Shown here piece after piece: positions 32,676-42,136 of a stretch of DNA of 64,000 bases. The stretch lies in the NCBI RefSeq assembly GCF_013205055.1, contig NZ_JABMLF010000002.1, positions 62,001 to 126,000 of the forward strand. The letters run 5' to 3'. The notes under the pieces were generated by a model. The model was not told where the DNA came from, ran no database searches, and saw only the letters and a program-made list of their open reading frames with translations. How positions within the stretch are numbered: the first letter of the stretch is position 1; each line of letters starts with the position of its first letter. The position numbers were made by a program, and so were the translations under genes. The DNA is from Rathayibacter sp. VKM Ac-2856 (GTDB lineage Bacteria; Actinomycetota; Actinomycetes; Actinomycetales; Microbacteriaceae).

Positions 32676-33368
32676 TCAGGCCAGGACGTTGACGTCCAGC
32701 GGGATGCCGGGGCCGAAGGTCGTCGAGACGGCGGCCTTCTGGATGTAGCGGCCCTTCGAGGAGGACGGCTTCAGACGGACGATCTCGTCGAGAGCCGTCT
32801 TGAAGTTCTCCTGGAGCTGCTCCTCCGTGAAGGCGGCCTTTCCGACGACGAGGTGCACGTTGGCGTGCTTGTCGACGCGGAACTCGATCTTTCCGCCCTT
32901 GATCTCGGTCACGGCGCGAGCCACGTCCGGGGTCACGGTGCCGGTCTTCGGGTTGGGCATGAGGCCGCGGGGGCCGAGCACCTTTCCGAGACGGCCGACC
33001 TGGCCCATGAGCTCCGGGGTCGAGACCGCGGAGTCGAACGAGGTGTAGCCGCCGGCGACCTTCTCGATGAGCTCGGCGCCGCCGACCTCGTCGGCGCCCG
33101 CGGCGATCGCGGCCTCGGCGGCCGGACCGGTCGCGAAGACGATGACGCGGGCGGTCTTGCCCGTGCCGTGCGGCAGGATGACCGTGCCGCGGACCATCTG
33201 GTCGGCCTTGCGCGGGTCGACCCCGAGCTTGAGCGCGACCTCGACGGTGCTGTTGAACTTCGCGGAGCCGGTCTCGCGCGCGAGCGCGACGGCCTCGTCA
33301 GCGGTGTAGAACTTGCCCTCTTCGAGCTTGGCTGCGGCGGCCCGGTAGGCCTTCGACTTCTGTGCCAT
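32676..33368 (-). CDS. rplA: Ribosomal protein L1
   Basis: 230 residues, standard length. It begins [20 protein letters not shown] and carries the L1 signature [15 protein letters not shown] together with LGKVLGPRG. It binds 23S rRNA at the L1 stalk and assists release of deacylated tRNA; in many bacteria it also represses its own operon by binding an mRNA mimic in the leader. It follows rplK by 80 bp. An AAGGAG-type site precedes the ATG, and a strong terminator lies downstream. Confidence 0.98.
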   Translation of the reverse strand: MAQKSKAYRAAAAKLEEGKFYTADEAVALARETGSAKFNSTVEVALKLGVDPRKADQMVRGTVILPHGTGKTARVIVFATGPAAEAAIAAGADEVGGAELIEKVAGGYTSFDSAVSTPELMGQVGRLGKVLGPRGLMPNPKTGTVTPDVARAVTEIKGGKIEFRVDKHANVHLVVGKAAFTEEQLQENFKTALDEIVRLKPSSSKGRYIQKAAVSTTFGPGIPLDVNVLA

Positions 33369-33448
33369 GTTGTTTCTCCTTGAAACGAGAATGTGGTTCT
33401 AGAGCCTGGCGGGCTCTCCCACGGTGTGAGTTCTGGAAAGGCGGAGGA

Positions 33449-33880
33449 CTAGCCCTCGACCGTGATGCCCATCGAGCGGGCGGTGCCGGCGATGATCTTC
33501 GAGGCGGCCTCGATGTCGTTCGCGTTGAGGTCGGTCTGCTTCGCCTCGGCGATCTCGCGGACCTGCGCCATGGTGAGCTTGGCGACCTTCACGGTGTGCG
33601 GGGTCGACGAGCCCTTGGCGACGCCGGCAGCCTTCTTGATGAGCTCCGCCGCGGGCGGGGTCTTCAGGATGAAGGTGAACGAGCGGTCCTCGTAGACGGT
33701 GATCTCGACGGGGATGACGTTGCCGCGCTGCGACTCGGTCTGCGCGTTGTACGCCTTGCAGAACTCCATGATGTTGACGCCGTGCTGACCGAGCGCCGGA
33801 CCGATCGGAGGGGCCGGGTTCGCGGCGCCCGCCTTGATCTGGAGCTTGATCAGGCCGGTGACCTTCTTCTTGGGGGCCAT
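33449..33880 (-). CDS. rplK: Ribosomal protein L11
   Basis: 143 residues. [20 protein letters not shown] at the N terminus and [22 protein letters not shown] are diagnostic, and the C-terminal part binds the GTPase-associated region of 23S rRNA. L11 is needed for stringent-response sensing and is the usual target site region of thiopeptides. AGAAAAGGAA lies before the ATG. A terminator for nusG lies upstream, so rplK-rplA has its own promoter in the 150 bp before it. Confidence 0.98.
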
Positions 33881-34026
33881 TCAGGATTCCTTTTCTCAGG
33901 GTTCGAGTGGTCGGGGGCTCCCGGCCGCTCTCCCGCGCACCCGACGGAGTCGGATCGCGGTGGAGGAGGGTCGGTCGGCGCGCACGAGAACGGGCGCCGA
34001 CACGAAAACCCGTACGAGCTTACACG

Positions 34027-34064
34027 CCCGAGGCCCTCCCCGACAGAGCGGGAAGGGCCTCGGG
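34027..34064 (-). terminator. Terminator after nusG
   Basis: An 11-bp stem CCCGAGGCCCT/AGGGCCTCGGG, continued by 4 more pairs after one mismatch, with a 6-nt loop. It lies 38 nt after the nusG stop and separates nusG from rplK-rplA. Confidence 0.8.
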
Positions 34065-34101
34065 TCGACGGGCGATCGCCGTCAGTGCGGAGTGACCCGC
34101 G

Positions 34102-35079
34102 TCAGAGCTTGGTGACCTGGTCGAACGAGAGCTCGACCGGGGTCTCGCGCTCGAAGAGCGACACGAGCACGGTGAGCTTGCCGCTCTCCGGCTTGATCTC
34201 GCTGATCGAGCCGGGAAGACCCGCGAACGAGCCCTCCTTGATCGTGATGGTCTCGCCGATCTCGAAGTCGACCTCGGCGGGCAGCACGCGCTGGGCCTGC
34301 TTCTGACCCTTGACGCCGGCCGTCTTGGACGGCGCGACCTCCTTGATCTCGACCAGGCTCTTCAGCATCGTGAAGGCCTCCTCGAAGCGCAGCGGCGTGG
34401 GGTTGTGGGCGTTGCCCACGAAGCCGGTGACGCCGGGGGTGTGGCGGACGACCGACCACGAGTCCTCGTTGAGGTCCATGCGCACCAGCACGTAGCCGGG
34501 GATGCGCACGCGGGTGACCATCTTGCGCTGGCCGTTCTTGATCTCGACCACGTCCTCCATCGGGACCTGGACCTCGAAGATCGAGTCCTCGGCCTCGAGC
34601 GAGACCTTGCGGTTCTCGATGTTGGACTTCACGCGCTTCTCGAAGCCCGCGTAGGAGTGGATGACGTACCACTTGCCGAGCTTCCCGCGCAGCTCGGCGC
34701 GGAAGGCCTCGTAGGGGTCGATGTCGGCGAGCTCCTCGCCGTCGGCCTCCGCGTCGTCCGCGGCGACCTCGGCCTCGTCCTCGACGGCCTCGAGGGCCGC
34801 TTCGGCCTCCTCGACGGTGTCGATGTGCTCGGCCTCGTCGACGGCCGAGTCTGCCTCGGGGTCGTCGACCGAGCCGATGGCGTCGAGCGCGGCCTGGAGG
34901 TCCGACGCGAGGTCGTCCTCGGACTCGTTCTCGTCGATGACGCTCAGCGCGCCCTCCTCGGCGGGCTCGACGGCGTCCTCAGCCTGGATCTGAGTGTCGC
35001 CCTCCTGAACCTCGTCGACCTCGGACGACTGCTCGGCGGCGGTGGCCCAGTCGACGTCGTCGCGGTTTCTGTCAGACAC
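34102..35079 (-). CDS. nusG: Transcription termination/antitermination factor NusG
   Basis: 325 residues, much longer than the 180 of E. coli NusG. The NGN domain begins at KWYVIHSYAGFEKRV (about 136-150) and the KOW domain covers about 272-325 (EIGETITIKEGSFAGLPGSI). The extra 130 N-terminal residues are strongly acidic and unstructured, a feature I know from actinobacterial NusG proteins. It binds RNA polymerase and couples it to Rho or ribosomes. It follows secE by 107 bp in the order tRNA-Trp, secE, nusG, rplK, rplA. Confidence 0.97.
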   Translation of the reverse strand: MSDRNRDDVDWATAAEQSSEVDEVQEGDTQIQAEDAVEPAEEGALSVIDENESEDDLASDLQAALDAIGSVDDPEADSAVDEAEHIDTVEEAEAALEAVEDEAEVAADDAEADGEELADIDPYEAFRAELRGKLGKWYVIHSYAGFEKRVKSNIENRKVSLEAEDSIFEVQVPMEDVVEIKNGQRKMVTRVRIPGYVLVRMDLNEDSWSVVRHTPGVTGFVGNAHNPTPLRFEEAFTMLKSLVEIKEVAPSKTAGVKGQKQAQRVLPAEVDFEIGETITIKEGSFAGLPGSISEIKPESGKLTVLVSLFERETPVELSFDQVTKL

Positions 35080-35186
35080 TCGTAACTCTCTCTCGATCGA
35101 TCGGCCGCGTCCGATCGGGACGCGGACCGCTGCCGTGGGCGCCCTCCGCTCGTGCGGACCGGACGCTCCCGGGTCGGGTGGCGGGG

Positions 35187-35462
35187 TCAGGCCGCCGGTG
35201 TGCCGAACACGTAGGTCACGACGAGCGCGAACACCCAGTCCAGCAGCGACACCAGCGCCATCATGATCACGACGAAGATGAGGACCACGACGACGTAGTT
35301 GCCGAGCTCCTTGCGCGTCGGCGTGACGACCTTCTTCAGCTCGGCGATGACCTGCCGGATGAAGAGGGCGATGCGCGCGAACGGACTGCGCCGCGCGGCG
35401 CGCTGCTGATCAGCGATCGCTACGACGTCCTCGCTTGGCTCGTCGACTGCTTTCCCGGCCAC
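35187..35462 (-). CDS. secE: Preprotein translocase subunit SecE
   Basis: 91 residues from a GTG preceded by GGGAAAGG. ELKKVVTPTRKELGNYVVVV is the SecE hallmark just before its single conserved membrane helix (about 55-82). It clamps SecY in the general secretion channel. A longer open frame extending upstream is only read-through across the tRNA-Trp gene. Confidence 0.96.
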   Translation of the reverse strand: MAGKAVDEPSEDVVAIADQQRAARRSPFARIALFIRQVIAELKKVVTPTRKELGNYVVVVLIFVVIMMALVSLLDWVFALVVTYVFGTPAA

Positions 35463-35572
35463 CTGCACGCACCTTTCCCGCACCGGAACCTCCGGTGTGG
35501 CCGGCCGCCCGTGGGCGGCCCTGGACCGATGACCGCTGCATCGCGGGACCGCGAGCGACGGGCATCGATGTG

Positions 35573-35645
35573 CAGGGCGGACAGGGCTCGAACCTGCAAC
35601 CTGCGGTTTTGGAGACCGCTGCTCTACCAATTGAGCCACCGCCCT
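35573..35645 (-). tRNA. tRNA-Trp (CCA anticodon)
   Basis: Minus strand reads AGGGCGGTGGCTCAATTGG at the 5' end. The acceptor AGGGCGG pairs with CCGCCCT, the anticodon loop CTCCAAA is flanked by GCGGT/ACCGC, and the T-loop is GGTTCGAGCC. The 3' CCA is not encoded. It lies 111 nt upstream of secE. Confidence 0.97.
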
Positions 35646-35821
35646 ATGGATGCCGTTGCGAGCATCCGAGGAGGAGTCGAACCGTCCGGGACCCGGTCGC
35701 GACCCTCTCGGGCGCTGTGAATCCTGGCAGCGTTCGACTACCGCAGACGAGTGTACGTGGACCCGCTGGACGTGTCCAGCCGGGCGCCGCCCGTCGCCTG
35801 GAGGCCTCCGCGCCCGCGCGA

Positions 35822-35827
35822 TACGCT
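35822..35827 (+). promoter_or_regulatory. Putative -10 box of a leaderless transcript
   Basis: TACGCT ends 7 nt before the GTG start of the aminotransferase gene, and no Shine-Dalgarno site is present, so transcription probably starts at the GTG. Confidence 0.5.
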
Positions 35828-35834
35828 GGCCGTC

Positions 35835-37070
35835 GTGTCCTCCACCACGCGCATCTCCGCCCGCATCGCCGCCATCGCCGAGTCCGCGACCCTCAAGGTC
35901 GACGCGAAGGCGAAGGCCCTCCAGGCGCAGGGGCGGCCCGTGATCTCCTACGCCGCCGGCGAGCCCGACTTCACGACCCCCCAGCACATCGTCGAGGCCG
36001 CGTCGGCCGCGGTGCTCGACCCGAAGAACTACCGGTACACGCCCGCGGCCGGCCTGCCGGACCTCCGCGAGGCGATCGCGGAGAAGACCGCACGCGACTC
36101 CGGCTGGGCCGTCGAGGCGTCGCAGGTCGTCGTCACCAACGGCGGCAAGCAGGCCGTCTACCAGGCGTTCCAGACCCTCCTCGACGAGGGCGACGAGGTG
36201 CTCGTCCCGACGCCGTACTGGACCACCTACCCCGAGGCGATCAAGCTCGCCGGCGGTGTGCAGGTCGACGTCTTCGCCGGCGCCGACCAGGGCTACCTGG
36301 TCACCGTCGAGCAGCTGGAGGCGGCGCGCACCGAGCGCACCAAGGTCCTGCTCTTCGTCTCCCCGTCCAACCCGACCGGCGCCGTCTACTCCGCCGAGCA
36401 GACCCGCGAGATCGGCGAGTGGGCCGAGGAGCACGGCCTCTGGGTCGTCGCGGACGAGATCTACCAGAACCTGGTCTACCTGACCGAGGGCCAGGACGAC
36501 GCGAGCCCCCTCACCCGCGCCACCTCGATCGTCGAGGCCGTCCCCGCGCTGCGCGACCGCACGATCCTCGTCAACGGAGTGGCCAAGACCTACGCGATGA
36601 CCGGCTGGCGCGTGGGCTGGATGGTCGGCCCCGCCGACGCGATCAAGGGCGCCTCCAACCTCCAGTCGCACCTCTCGAGCAACGTCTCGAACATCTCGCA
36701 GCGCGCCGCGATCGCCGCGCTCACCGGACCCCAGGAGCCCGCGGAGGAGATGCGCCTCGCGTTCGAGCGCCGTCGCCGCACGATCGTCGACGCGCTGAAC
36801 GCGATCGACGGCGTCGACTGCCCTACCCCCGGCGGCGCGTTCTACGTGTACCCGGACGTGCGCGGCCTCCTCGGCCGCGAGTGGGACGGGGTCACCCCGA
36901 CCACCTCGCTCGAGCTCGCCGACCTCATCCTCGAGAAGGCCGAGGTCGCGACCGTCCCCGGCGAGGCCTTCGGCCCCAGCGGCTACCTCCGCCTCTCCTA
37001 CGCGCTCGGCGACGAGGCGCTGGCGGAAGGCGTCGCGCGCCTGCAGAAGCTGTTCGGCGCGTCTCGCTGA
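35835..37070 (+). CDS. PLP-dependent aminotransferase, aspartate aminotransferase type (class I)
   Basis: 411 residues. Fold-type I landmarks: SYAAGEPDF (substrate arm), [10 protein letters not shown] with Asn179, VVADEIY with Asp207 and Tyr210, PLP-binding Lys251 ([12 protein letters not shown]) and the carboxylate-binding Arg in YLRLSYALG near the end. It should interconvert aspartate and oxaloacetate or aromatic/branched amino acids with 2-oxoglutarate. The GTG at 35835 is chosen because the sequence upstream lacks conservation and a TACGCT box ends 7 nt before it. In some actinobacteria an aspartate aminotransferase gene lies near secE-nusG as here. Confidence 0.92.
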   Translation: MSSTTRISARIAAIAESATLKVDAKAKALQAQGRPVISYAAGEPDFTTPQHIVEAASAAVLDPKNYRYTPAAGLPDLREAIAEKTARDSGWAVEASQVVVTNGGKQAVYQAFQTLLDEGDEVLVPTPYWTTYPEAIKLAGGVQVDVFAGADQGYLVTVEQLEAARTERTKVLLFVSPSNPTGAVYSAEQTREIGEWAEEHGLWVVADEIYQNLVYLTEGQDDASPLTRATSIVEAVPALRDRTILVNGVAKTYAMTGWRVGWMVGPADAIKGASNLQSHLSSNVSNISQRAAIAALTGPQEPAEEMRLAFERRRRTIVDALNAIDGVDCPTPGGAFYVYPDVRGLLGREWDGVTPTTSLELADLILEKAEVATVPGEAFGPSGYLRLSYALGDEALAEGVARLQKLFGASR

Positions 37071-37100
37071 TCCCCGTGTCCGCCTCGCGCCGGTGAGGTC

Positions 37101-37160
37101 GCGAGATGCCACTTATGGTGCGTGACACGCCGGGCGGGGTGGGCGCAAGTGGCATCTCGC
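37101..37160. repeat. Palindromic repeat family A, copy 5 (degenerate centre)
   Basis: Only the outer 14 bp (GCGAGATGCCACTT and complement) are intact. The middle has lost the GTGCAC pairing but keeps a GACACGCC trace. It begins 30 nt after the aminotransferase stop and ends 57 nt before the ABC operon, so it is a decayed copy. Confidence 0.8.
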
Positions 37161-37217
37161 GGGGGCGGATACGGCGGATCGCTGTCGGTGGGGGCGCCGA
37201 CAGGGCACGCTGAGGGG

Positions 37218-38102
37218 ATGACGCCTGACGACGCCGTTCGAGTCCGCGATCTGCGGAAGGACTACGGGGGTGCGCCGGCGCTCAGCGGGGTCTCCTTCGA
37301 GATCGCGCGCGGCGAGACGTTCGCGCTGCTCGGGCCCAACGGGGCGGGCAAGTCGACGACGATCGAGATCCTCGAGGGCTACCGAGACCGCTCCGGCGGC
37401 GATGCGACGGTGCTCGGCGTCGACCCGCGCCACGGCGACCTGGCCTGGAAGTCGCGGCTCGGCATCGTGCTGCAATCCAGTGGCGAGTCGGGCAACGCGA
37501 CGGTCCGGGAGCAGATCGCGCACTTCGCGAGCCTCTACCCCAGTCCGCGCGATGTCGACGAGACGATCGAGGCGGTCGGCCTCACGGCGAAGGCCCGGTC
37601 GCGGATCGGCAAGCTCTCCGGCGGGCAGCGCCGCCGCGTCGACGTGGCCCTCGGGATCGTGGGACGTCCGGAGCTGGTGTTCCTCGACGAGCCGACGACG
37701 GGCTTCGATCCGGAGGCGCGGCACTCGTTCTGGGACCTCGTGGCGCTCCTCAAGAGCGAGGGCACGACCATCCTGCTCACGACGCACTACCTCGACGAGG
37801 CCGCCCGGCTCGCCGACCGCGCGGCGGTCATCGCGGGCGGGCGGCTGCTCGCGATCGGCCGGATGGGCGAGATCGGCGGCGAGGAGGCCCGAGTGCCGAT
37901 CGTGCAGTGGCGGGAGGACGGCGTGCGGCGTCGCGTGCGCACCGCGGAGCCGGCCCGCGTCGTGGCCGAGCTCAGCGCCCGGCTCGGCGAGCCGAGCGCC
38001 CTCGAGGTCCTCCGGCCCAGCCTCGAGGACATCTACCTCGACCTGATCCGCGACGACCGAGCGGGCGACGCCGCCCTCGACGTGATCGGAGAGCCGGCAT
38101 GA
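37218..38102 (+). CDS. ABC-2 type transporter ATP-binding protein
   Basis: 294 residues. Walker A GPNGAGKST (39-47), Q-loop LQSSGES, signature KLSGGQRRRVDVALG, Walker B LVFLDEPTTGFD, switch His TTHYLDE. The C-terminal 90 residues form the extra domain seen in daunorubicin/bacitracin-type exporters. It powers the permease encoded next, with which it overlaps by 4 bp. GAGGGG abuts the ATG too closely to act as a binding site, and CACGCT sits 6 nt upstream, so the message may be leaderless. The substrate is unknown; such pairs often export antibiotics, lipids or dyes. Confidence 0.92.
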   Translation: MTPDDAVRVRDLRKDYGGAPALSGVSFEIARGETFALLGPNGAGKSTTIEILEGYRDRSGGDATVLGVDPRHGDLAWKSRLGIVLQSSGESGNATVREQIAHFASLYPSPRDVDETIEAVGLTAKARSRIGKLSGGQRRRVDVALGIVGRPELVFLDEPTTGFDPEARHSFWDLVALLKSEGTTILLTTHYLDEAARLADRAAVIAGGRLLAIGRMGEIGGEEARVPIVQWREDGVRRRVRTAEPARVVAELSARLGEPSALEVLRPSLEDIYLDLIRDDRAGDAALDVIGEPA

Positions 38103-38953
38103 GCGCCGTCACCTCCCCTCGCCCCGCGCTGCGCACCGGCGCCGGACGCACCCTCCGGCTCGGCGCCGCGCGGGCGCGCTACGAGGTCCGCTCGTACTTC
38201 CGGGCTCCGGACCAGGTCTTCTTCACCTTCCTCTTCCCCGTGCTTCTGCTCGCGATCTTCTCGGTCGCGTTCGGCGACGGCGCGGTCATGCAGGCCGACC
38301 CGCAGGATCCGGGCATCAGCATGGCCCAGTACTACGTGCCGGGACTCGCGGCGGCCGGCGTCCTGCTCTCCGGGGTGCAGAACCTCGGCGTCGAGATCGC
38401 GGTCGAGCGCGGTGACGGCACGCTGAAGCGCCTCGCGGGCGCTCCCCTGCCCGTCCTGAGCTACTTCCTCGGCAAGTTCGGGCAGGTGCTGGTGACCAGC
38501 GTCGCGCAGACGGCGCTGCTCCTCGTGGTCGCGGCGACCGTGTTCTCGGTGCCGCTGCCGACCGACGGCGGCCGCTGGGCGACCTTCGCCTGGATCTACC
38601 TCGCCGGAGTGGCCACCTCGGCGATCCTCGGCATCGCGGTCTCGGCCCTCCCCCGCACCGGGAAGAGCGCGACCGCGGTCATCGTGCCGCCGCTGCTGGT
38701 GCTGCAGTTCATCTCGGGGTCGTACCTCTCCTTCACGACGCTGCCGGACTGGCTGCAGGGCATCGCGAGCGTCTTCCCGCTGAAGTGGATCGCGCAGGGC
38801 ATGCGCGCGGTCTTCCTCCCCGCAGACTTCGAGCAGCTCGAGGTGAACGGCGCCTGGGACCTGGGCGGAGTCGCGATCGTGCTCGGCGTCTGGCTGGTGC
38901 TCGGCCTGATCGCGAGTCGGCTCACCTTCCGCTGGATCCGCCGCGACGCCTGA
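38099..38953 (+). CDS. ABC-2 type transporter permease
   Basis: 284 residues with six membrane segments. The ABC2 membrane domain is recognised by ARYEVRSYFRAPDQVFFTFLFPVLL, then ERGDGTLKRLAGAPLP (coupling helix) and LPDWLQGIASVFPLKWIAQGMR. Together with the ATPase it forms a two-gene exporter. The ATG lies in the ATGA overlap. A family B repeat occupies the gap before the convergent murB gene. Confidence 0.92.
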   Translation: MSAVTSPRPALRTGAGRTLRLGAARARYEVRSYFRAPDQVFFTFLFPVLLLAIFSVAFGDGAVMQADPQDPGISMAQYYVPGLAAAGVLLSGVQNLGVEIAVERGDGTLKRLAGAPLPVLSYFLGKFGQVLVTSVAQTALLLVVAATVFSVPLPTDGGRWATFAWIYLAGVATSAILGIAVSALPRTGKSATAVIVPPLLVLQFISGSYLSFTTLPDWLQGIASVFPLKWIAQGMRAVFLPADFEQLEVNGAWDLGGVAIVLGVWLVLGLIASRLTFRWIRRDA

Positions 38954-39068
38954 CGCCCGAGGGCCCCTGCTCGACCAGCGCTACTCCGCGAACGGACCCG
39001 AGACGGGCTCCACGCGCCGAGTGGAGCCCGGCACGCGTCCACTCGGCCGGGGCCACCGCTCCTCTTCC

Positions 39069-39198
39069 CATGCTGGTCGGGTAGCCCCGAAGGGGCGTAT
39101 CGAGACCCACCCGCACGGACACGTCGGATTCTGCACACGGGACGTCTGCACCCGGTGGATCTCGATACGCCCGCTGAGCGGGCTACTCGATCAGCATG
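39069..39198. repeat. Inverted repeat family B, copy 3
   Basis: CATGCTGGTCGGGTAGCCCC at the left, GGGCTACTCGATCAGCATG at the right, inner GTATCGAGACCCACC facing GGTGGATCTCGATAC. It fills the gap between the convergent ABC permease and murB genes. Confidence 0.9.
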
Positions 39199-39225
39199 GG
39201 CGGCCCGCACCGCGGCGCGGACGGG

Positions 39226-40353
39226 TCAGACGGTGGTGCCGACCACCACGGGCTCCGGGTGCAGGAGGATGCCGAACTCGGCGAGCACGCGACCCTGCAC
39301 GTAGCGGGCGAGCTCGGCGATCTGCTCGGCGGTCGCTCCACCGCGGTTGGTCAGCGCGAGGGTGTGCTTGCTCGAGACGGCGGCGCGCGAGCCCGGCAGC
39401 GCGAAGCCCCGCGAGACTCCCGCGTGCTCGATCAGCCAGGCGGCGCTGAGCTTGACCAGCGCGTCGGGCGAGGACGGCGCCGGCAGCCGGATCGGCGCGC
39501 CGGCCTGGACGTCGGCGAGGGCGGTCACCAGCGGCGCCTCGCTCGCGGGCGTCTCCGGCCAGCGCGGGGCGGTCGGCGGGAGCCCGCTCGCGGCCGCGAC
39601 GGTGACGATGGGGTTGGTGAAGAAGGAGCCGGCGCTGGCGGTGTCGGGATCCTCCGGATCCAGCACCATCCCCTTCGCGCCGCGCAGACGGAGCACGCTC
39701 GCGCGCACCTCCGCCAGCGGCACGCGGTCGCCCAGCTCGACGCCGAGGGCACTGGCGAGCTGGCCGTACGCGACGGGAGCCCCGAGGCCCGCGCCGCCGA
39801 CGTCCTCGAGCGCGAACTCGACGGCGAGGACGGCACCGCGCCGCCCCTGCTTGACGCTGGACGTCCGGTAGCCCAGCTCGAGCTCCGCAGCGCTCAGCCG
39901 CACGGGCGCGCTCGCACCCTCGTCGAGGAAGTCGACCGCGACGAGGGTGTCGGAGAGCTCCTGGCCGTAGGCGCCGATGTTCTGCACCGGCGACGCGCCC
40001 ACCGTGCCGGGGATGCCGCTCAGCGCCTCGAGCCCGGCCCAGCCTTTCGCCACCGTGACGGCGACGAGGCCGTCCCAGGACTCGCCGGCCTGCACGCGCA
40101 GGTGCACCGCGCCCGCCACGTCCGACTCGAGCCGCTCGATCCCCGTCGTGCGGACGCGCACCACGGTCCCCTCGACCCCGTCGTCCCCGACGAGCAGGTT
40201 CGAGCCGCCGCCCAGCAGCAGCCAGGGCTCGTCATCGGCCCAGACCTCGCGCAGGGTCGCGACGAGCTCGGCCTCGGTGGACGGCTCGAGGAGCCGCTCG
40301 GGAGCGCCACCGACGCGGAGCGTGGTGAGGGAGGAGAGGGCGGGTGCGGTCAT
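39226..40353 (-). CDS. murB: UDP-N-acetylmuramate dehydrogenase
   Basis: 375 residues. FAD-binding part: TTLRVGGAP, LLLGGGSNLLV and SGIPGTVGASPVQNIGAYGQE. Catalytic residues by family comparison: Arg163 (YRTSSVKQ), Ser243 (AGSFFTNP), Glu367 (LHPEPVVVG). It reduces UDP-GlcNAc-enolpyruvate to UDP-MurNAc with NADPH in peptidoglycan synthesis. It ends a three-gene set after the HadA/HadB-like genes, 7 bp after the second, so they are co-transcribed. Confidence 0.95.
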   Translation of the reverse strand: MTAPALSSLTTLRVGGAPERLLEPSTEAELVATLREVWADDEPWLLLGGGSNLLVGDDGVEGTVVRVRTTGIERLESDVAGAVHLRVQAGESWDGLVAVTVAKGWAGLEALSGIPGTVGASPVQNIGAYGQELSDTLVAVDFLDEGASAPVRLSAAELELGYRTSSVKQGRRGAVLAVEFALEDVGGAGLGAPVAYGQLASALGVELGDRVPLAEVRASVLRLRGAKGMVLDPEDPDTASAGSFFTNPIVTVAAASGLPPTAPRWPETPASEAPLVTALADVQAGAPIRLPAPSSPDALVKLSAAWLIEHAGVSRGFALPGSRAAVSSKHTLALTNRGGATAEQIAELARYVQGRVLAEFGILLHPEPVVVGTTV

Positions 40354-40360
40354 CGGCGGA

Positions 40361-40792
40361 TCAGGCCAGCGAGACGCGCGCCTGGGCCTTGCCGAGCACG
40401 GTCTGGCCGGCGGAGGTCACGGCGAGGTCGACGCGCACGGTGCCGGCCTCGGCGTCGAGCGCACCGATCTTCGCGACGACGACGAGCTCGGCGCCCTCCT
40501 TCGGGTCGACGACGACGGGCCGGGTGAAGCGGACCTGGTAGTCGACCACGCGGCCGGGATCGCCGACCCAGTCGACGACGACCTGGACGGCGGTGCCCAT
40601 GGTGAGCATCCCGTGGGCGAGGACGCCGGGGAGGCCGACCTCGGCGGCGACGTCGTCGCGGTAGTGGATCGGGTTGAAGTCGCCGGACGCCCCCGCGTAG
40701 CGCACGAGCGTGCCGCGGTCGAGGGCGAAGCTCCGCTCGGCGACCACGTCGCCGACGGAGAGCTCGGACAGGACGGGGCGCTCGGCGCTCAT
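40361..40792 (-). CDS. MaoC-like (R)-hydratase, HadB-like
   Basis: 143 residues of hot-dog fold. The hydratase-2 motif is present: YAGASGDFNPIHYRDD with the catalytic Asp and His, followed by GLPGVLAHGMLTMG. By analogy with mycobacterial HadB it would be the catalytic half of a 3-hydroxyacyl-ACP dehydratase used in fatty-acid elongation. Its ATG overlaps the upstream HadA-like gene by 4 bp, supporting a heterodimer. Confidence 0.85.
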   Translation of the reverse strand: MSAERPVLSELSVGDVVAERSFALDRGTLVRYAGASGDFNPIHYRDDVAAEVGLPGVLAHGMLTMGTAVQVVVDWVGDPGRVVDYQVRFTRPVVVDPKEGAELVVVAKIGALDAEAGTVRVDLAVTSAGQTVLGKAQARVSLA

Positions 40793-41235
40793 TCGTCTCC
40801 CCTGACGACGAGGGTGGACAGGGCGGTGACGACGTGCTCGCCGTCGGCGTCGACCATGGTCGACCGCGTGGTGATCATCGAGTGCGCACCGAGCTGCTTG
40901 ATGCTCGCGACGGAGAGCGTCGCCGTCAGCTCGTCGCCGGCCACGATCGGGCGCGAGTAGCTGAAGCGCTGGTCGCCGTGGACGACGCGGCTGAAGTCGA
41001 TGCCGGCGTCGGGCTCGGCGAGCAGCTGGGCGAGGGTGAGCTCCTGCACGACGACGGCGAAGGTCGGCGGAGCGACGACATCGCGGTAGCCGGCGCGGCG
41101 CGCGGCATCGGGGTCGAGGTGGAGGGGGGACTGCGCGGAGACGGCTCGCGCGAACTCGCGCACCTTCTCGCGTCCCACCTGATAGGGGTCCGTCGGCGCG
41201 AAGACGCGCGCGGTGAGGTCGGGGTTCACTGGCAC
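40789..41235 (-). CDS. MaoC-like dehydratase N-terminal type, HadA/HadC-like
   Basis: 148 residues, hot-dog fold without the catalytic Asp-His motif (the matching place reads SAQSPLHLDPDAARRAGY). PPTFAVVVQEL and FSYSRPIVAGDELTA are typical of the UPF0336/HadA group, which gives substrate length specificity to HadB. First gene of the hadA-hadB-murB unit. In mycobacteria had genes also lie directly upstream of tRNA-Trp, secE and nusG, and the same order is kept here with insertions. Confidence 0.85.
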   Translation of the reverse strand: MPVNPDLTARVFAPTDPYQVGREKVREFARAVSAQSPLHLDPDAARRAGYRDVVAPPTFAVVVQELTLAQLLAEPDAGIDFSRVVHGDQRFSYSRPIVAGDELTATLSVASIKQLGAHSMITTRSTMVDADGEHVVTALSTLVVRGDE

Positions 41236-41373
41236 CCGAACATCTTAGGCGCTGCCCTCGGAGCCCCCCGGGGGCCAGCCACCCCTCGATGAGGGTCATG
41301 CACGTATGACCATCGGCAATTACCCACGCGTGTATGGCTGACCCCGGAGCGTTCTTCTCCGAAGCTGGCGGGC

Positions 41374-41664
41374 ATGTCGACACCTGACCCCGAACGCGAC
41401 TGGACCACCTACGCCCGCGAGCTCGGCACCAACCTCCACCGCGCACGGATGGCCAAGGGCGAGAGCCAGGAGCGCATCGCCCACGCGGCGGGCCTGGCCG
41501 GCTACACCTACCAGAAGTTCGAGAAGGGCGAGTCGAAGCCGGGCTCGCCCGCGAACCCGCAGCTGAAGACGCTCTTCGCGCTCTGCGAGGCCCTCGACAT
41601 CGAGCTGTCGGACCTCCTGCCGCCGAACCCGCCCCGCTCATCGGGCAGCGCCGGGGCCCAGTAG
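41374..41664 (+). CDS. XRE-family helix-turn-helix protein
   Basis: 96 residues. The HTH covers about 10-75: LGTNLHRARMAKGESQERIAHAAGLAGYTYQKFEKG, with a spacer insert (ESKPGSPANPQLK) before the last helices TLFALCEALDIELSDLL. Such small single-domain regulators bind DNA as dimers. Target unknown. Its last 27 bp overlap the end of the convergent DUF6907 gene. Confidence 0.85.
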   Translation: MSTPDPERDWTTYARELGTNLHRARMAKGESQERIAHAAGLAGYTYQKFEKGESKPGSPANPQLKTLFALCEALDIELSDLLPPNPPRSSGSAGAQ

Positions 41665-41970
41665 CCGCAGCGCCGACTCGACGCCGCGGGCGAGCCTGGC
41701 CGCCGCACTGAGGTCGAGGTCGACCGCGCCGAGCCCGTCGGACTCGAGGCGCAGCCTGTCCTCGCCGCGGCCGCCCGGGCGGCACAGCGAGACGTGCACG
41801 ACGGCCGCGACCGGCTCCTCCACCGCCGCCGCGCCGCACCAGAGCACCAGGGGCAGCGACTGCGCCCGCGAGCGGTGCAGCCTCCCTCCGGAGTGCTCGA
41901 TCTCGTCGTGCTCGCCCGAGCACCACCGGGGGCACTCGTCGTCGTCTCGCCTGTCCTGTCGTCCGTCCAT
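41638..41970 (-). CDS. DUF6907-like protein
   Basis: 110 residues from the ATG at 41970. The N-terminal CPRWCSGEHDEIEHSGG (two Cys, two His near each other, a possible metal site) followed by beta-strand-like LVLWCGAAAVEEPVAAVVHVSL and a C-terminal helix LSAAARLARGVESALRLLG is the layout of DUF6907, which is frequent in actinobacterial accessory regions and has no known role. The longer open frame upstream to 42093 is not supported. It overlaps the convergent XRE gene at the 3' end. Confidence 0.75.
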   Translation of the reverse strand: MDGRQDRRDDDECPRWCSGEHDEIEHSGGRLHRSRAQSLPLVLWCGAAAVEEPVAAVVHVSLCRPGGRGEDRLRLESDGLGAVDLDLSAAARLARGVESALRLLGPGAAR

Positions 41971-42136
41971 GTTCCGCACCAATCGTTCGAGGCGCACAGC
42001 ACACCAGGCGGCACCGACATCGAGGTGGGGCCCCCGGCCGGCTCCCCCCGGGGGTGTGGACAGACACCCGTCACCTCCCACCTGTGGAGGCATGCTGTCA
42101 CTGTGCCATACGGAGATGGCAGACCTGCGGAGCGCG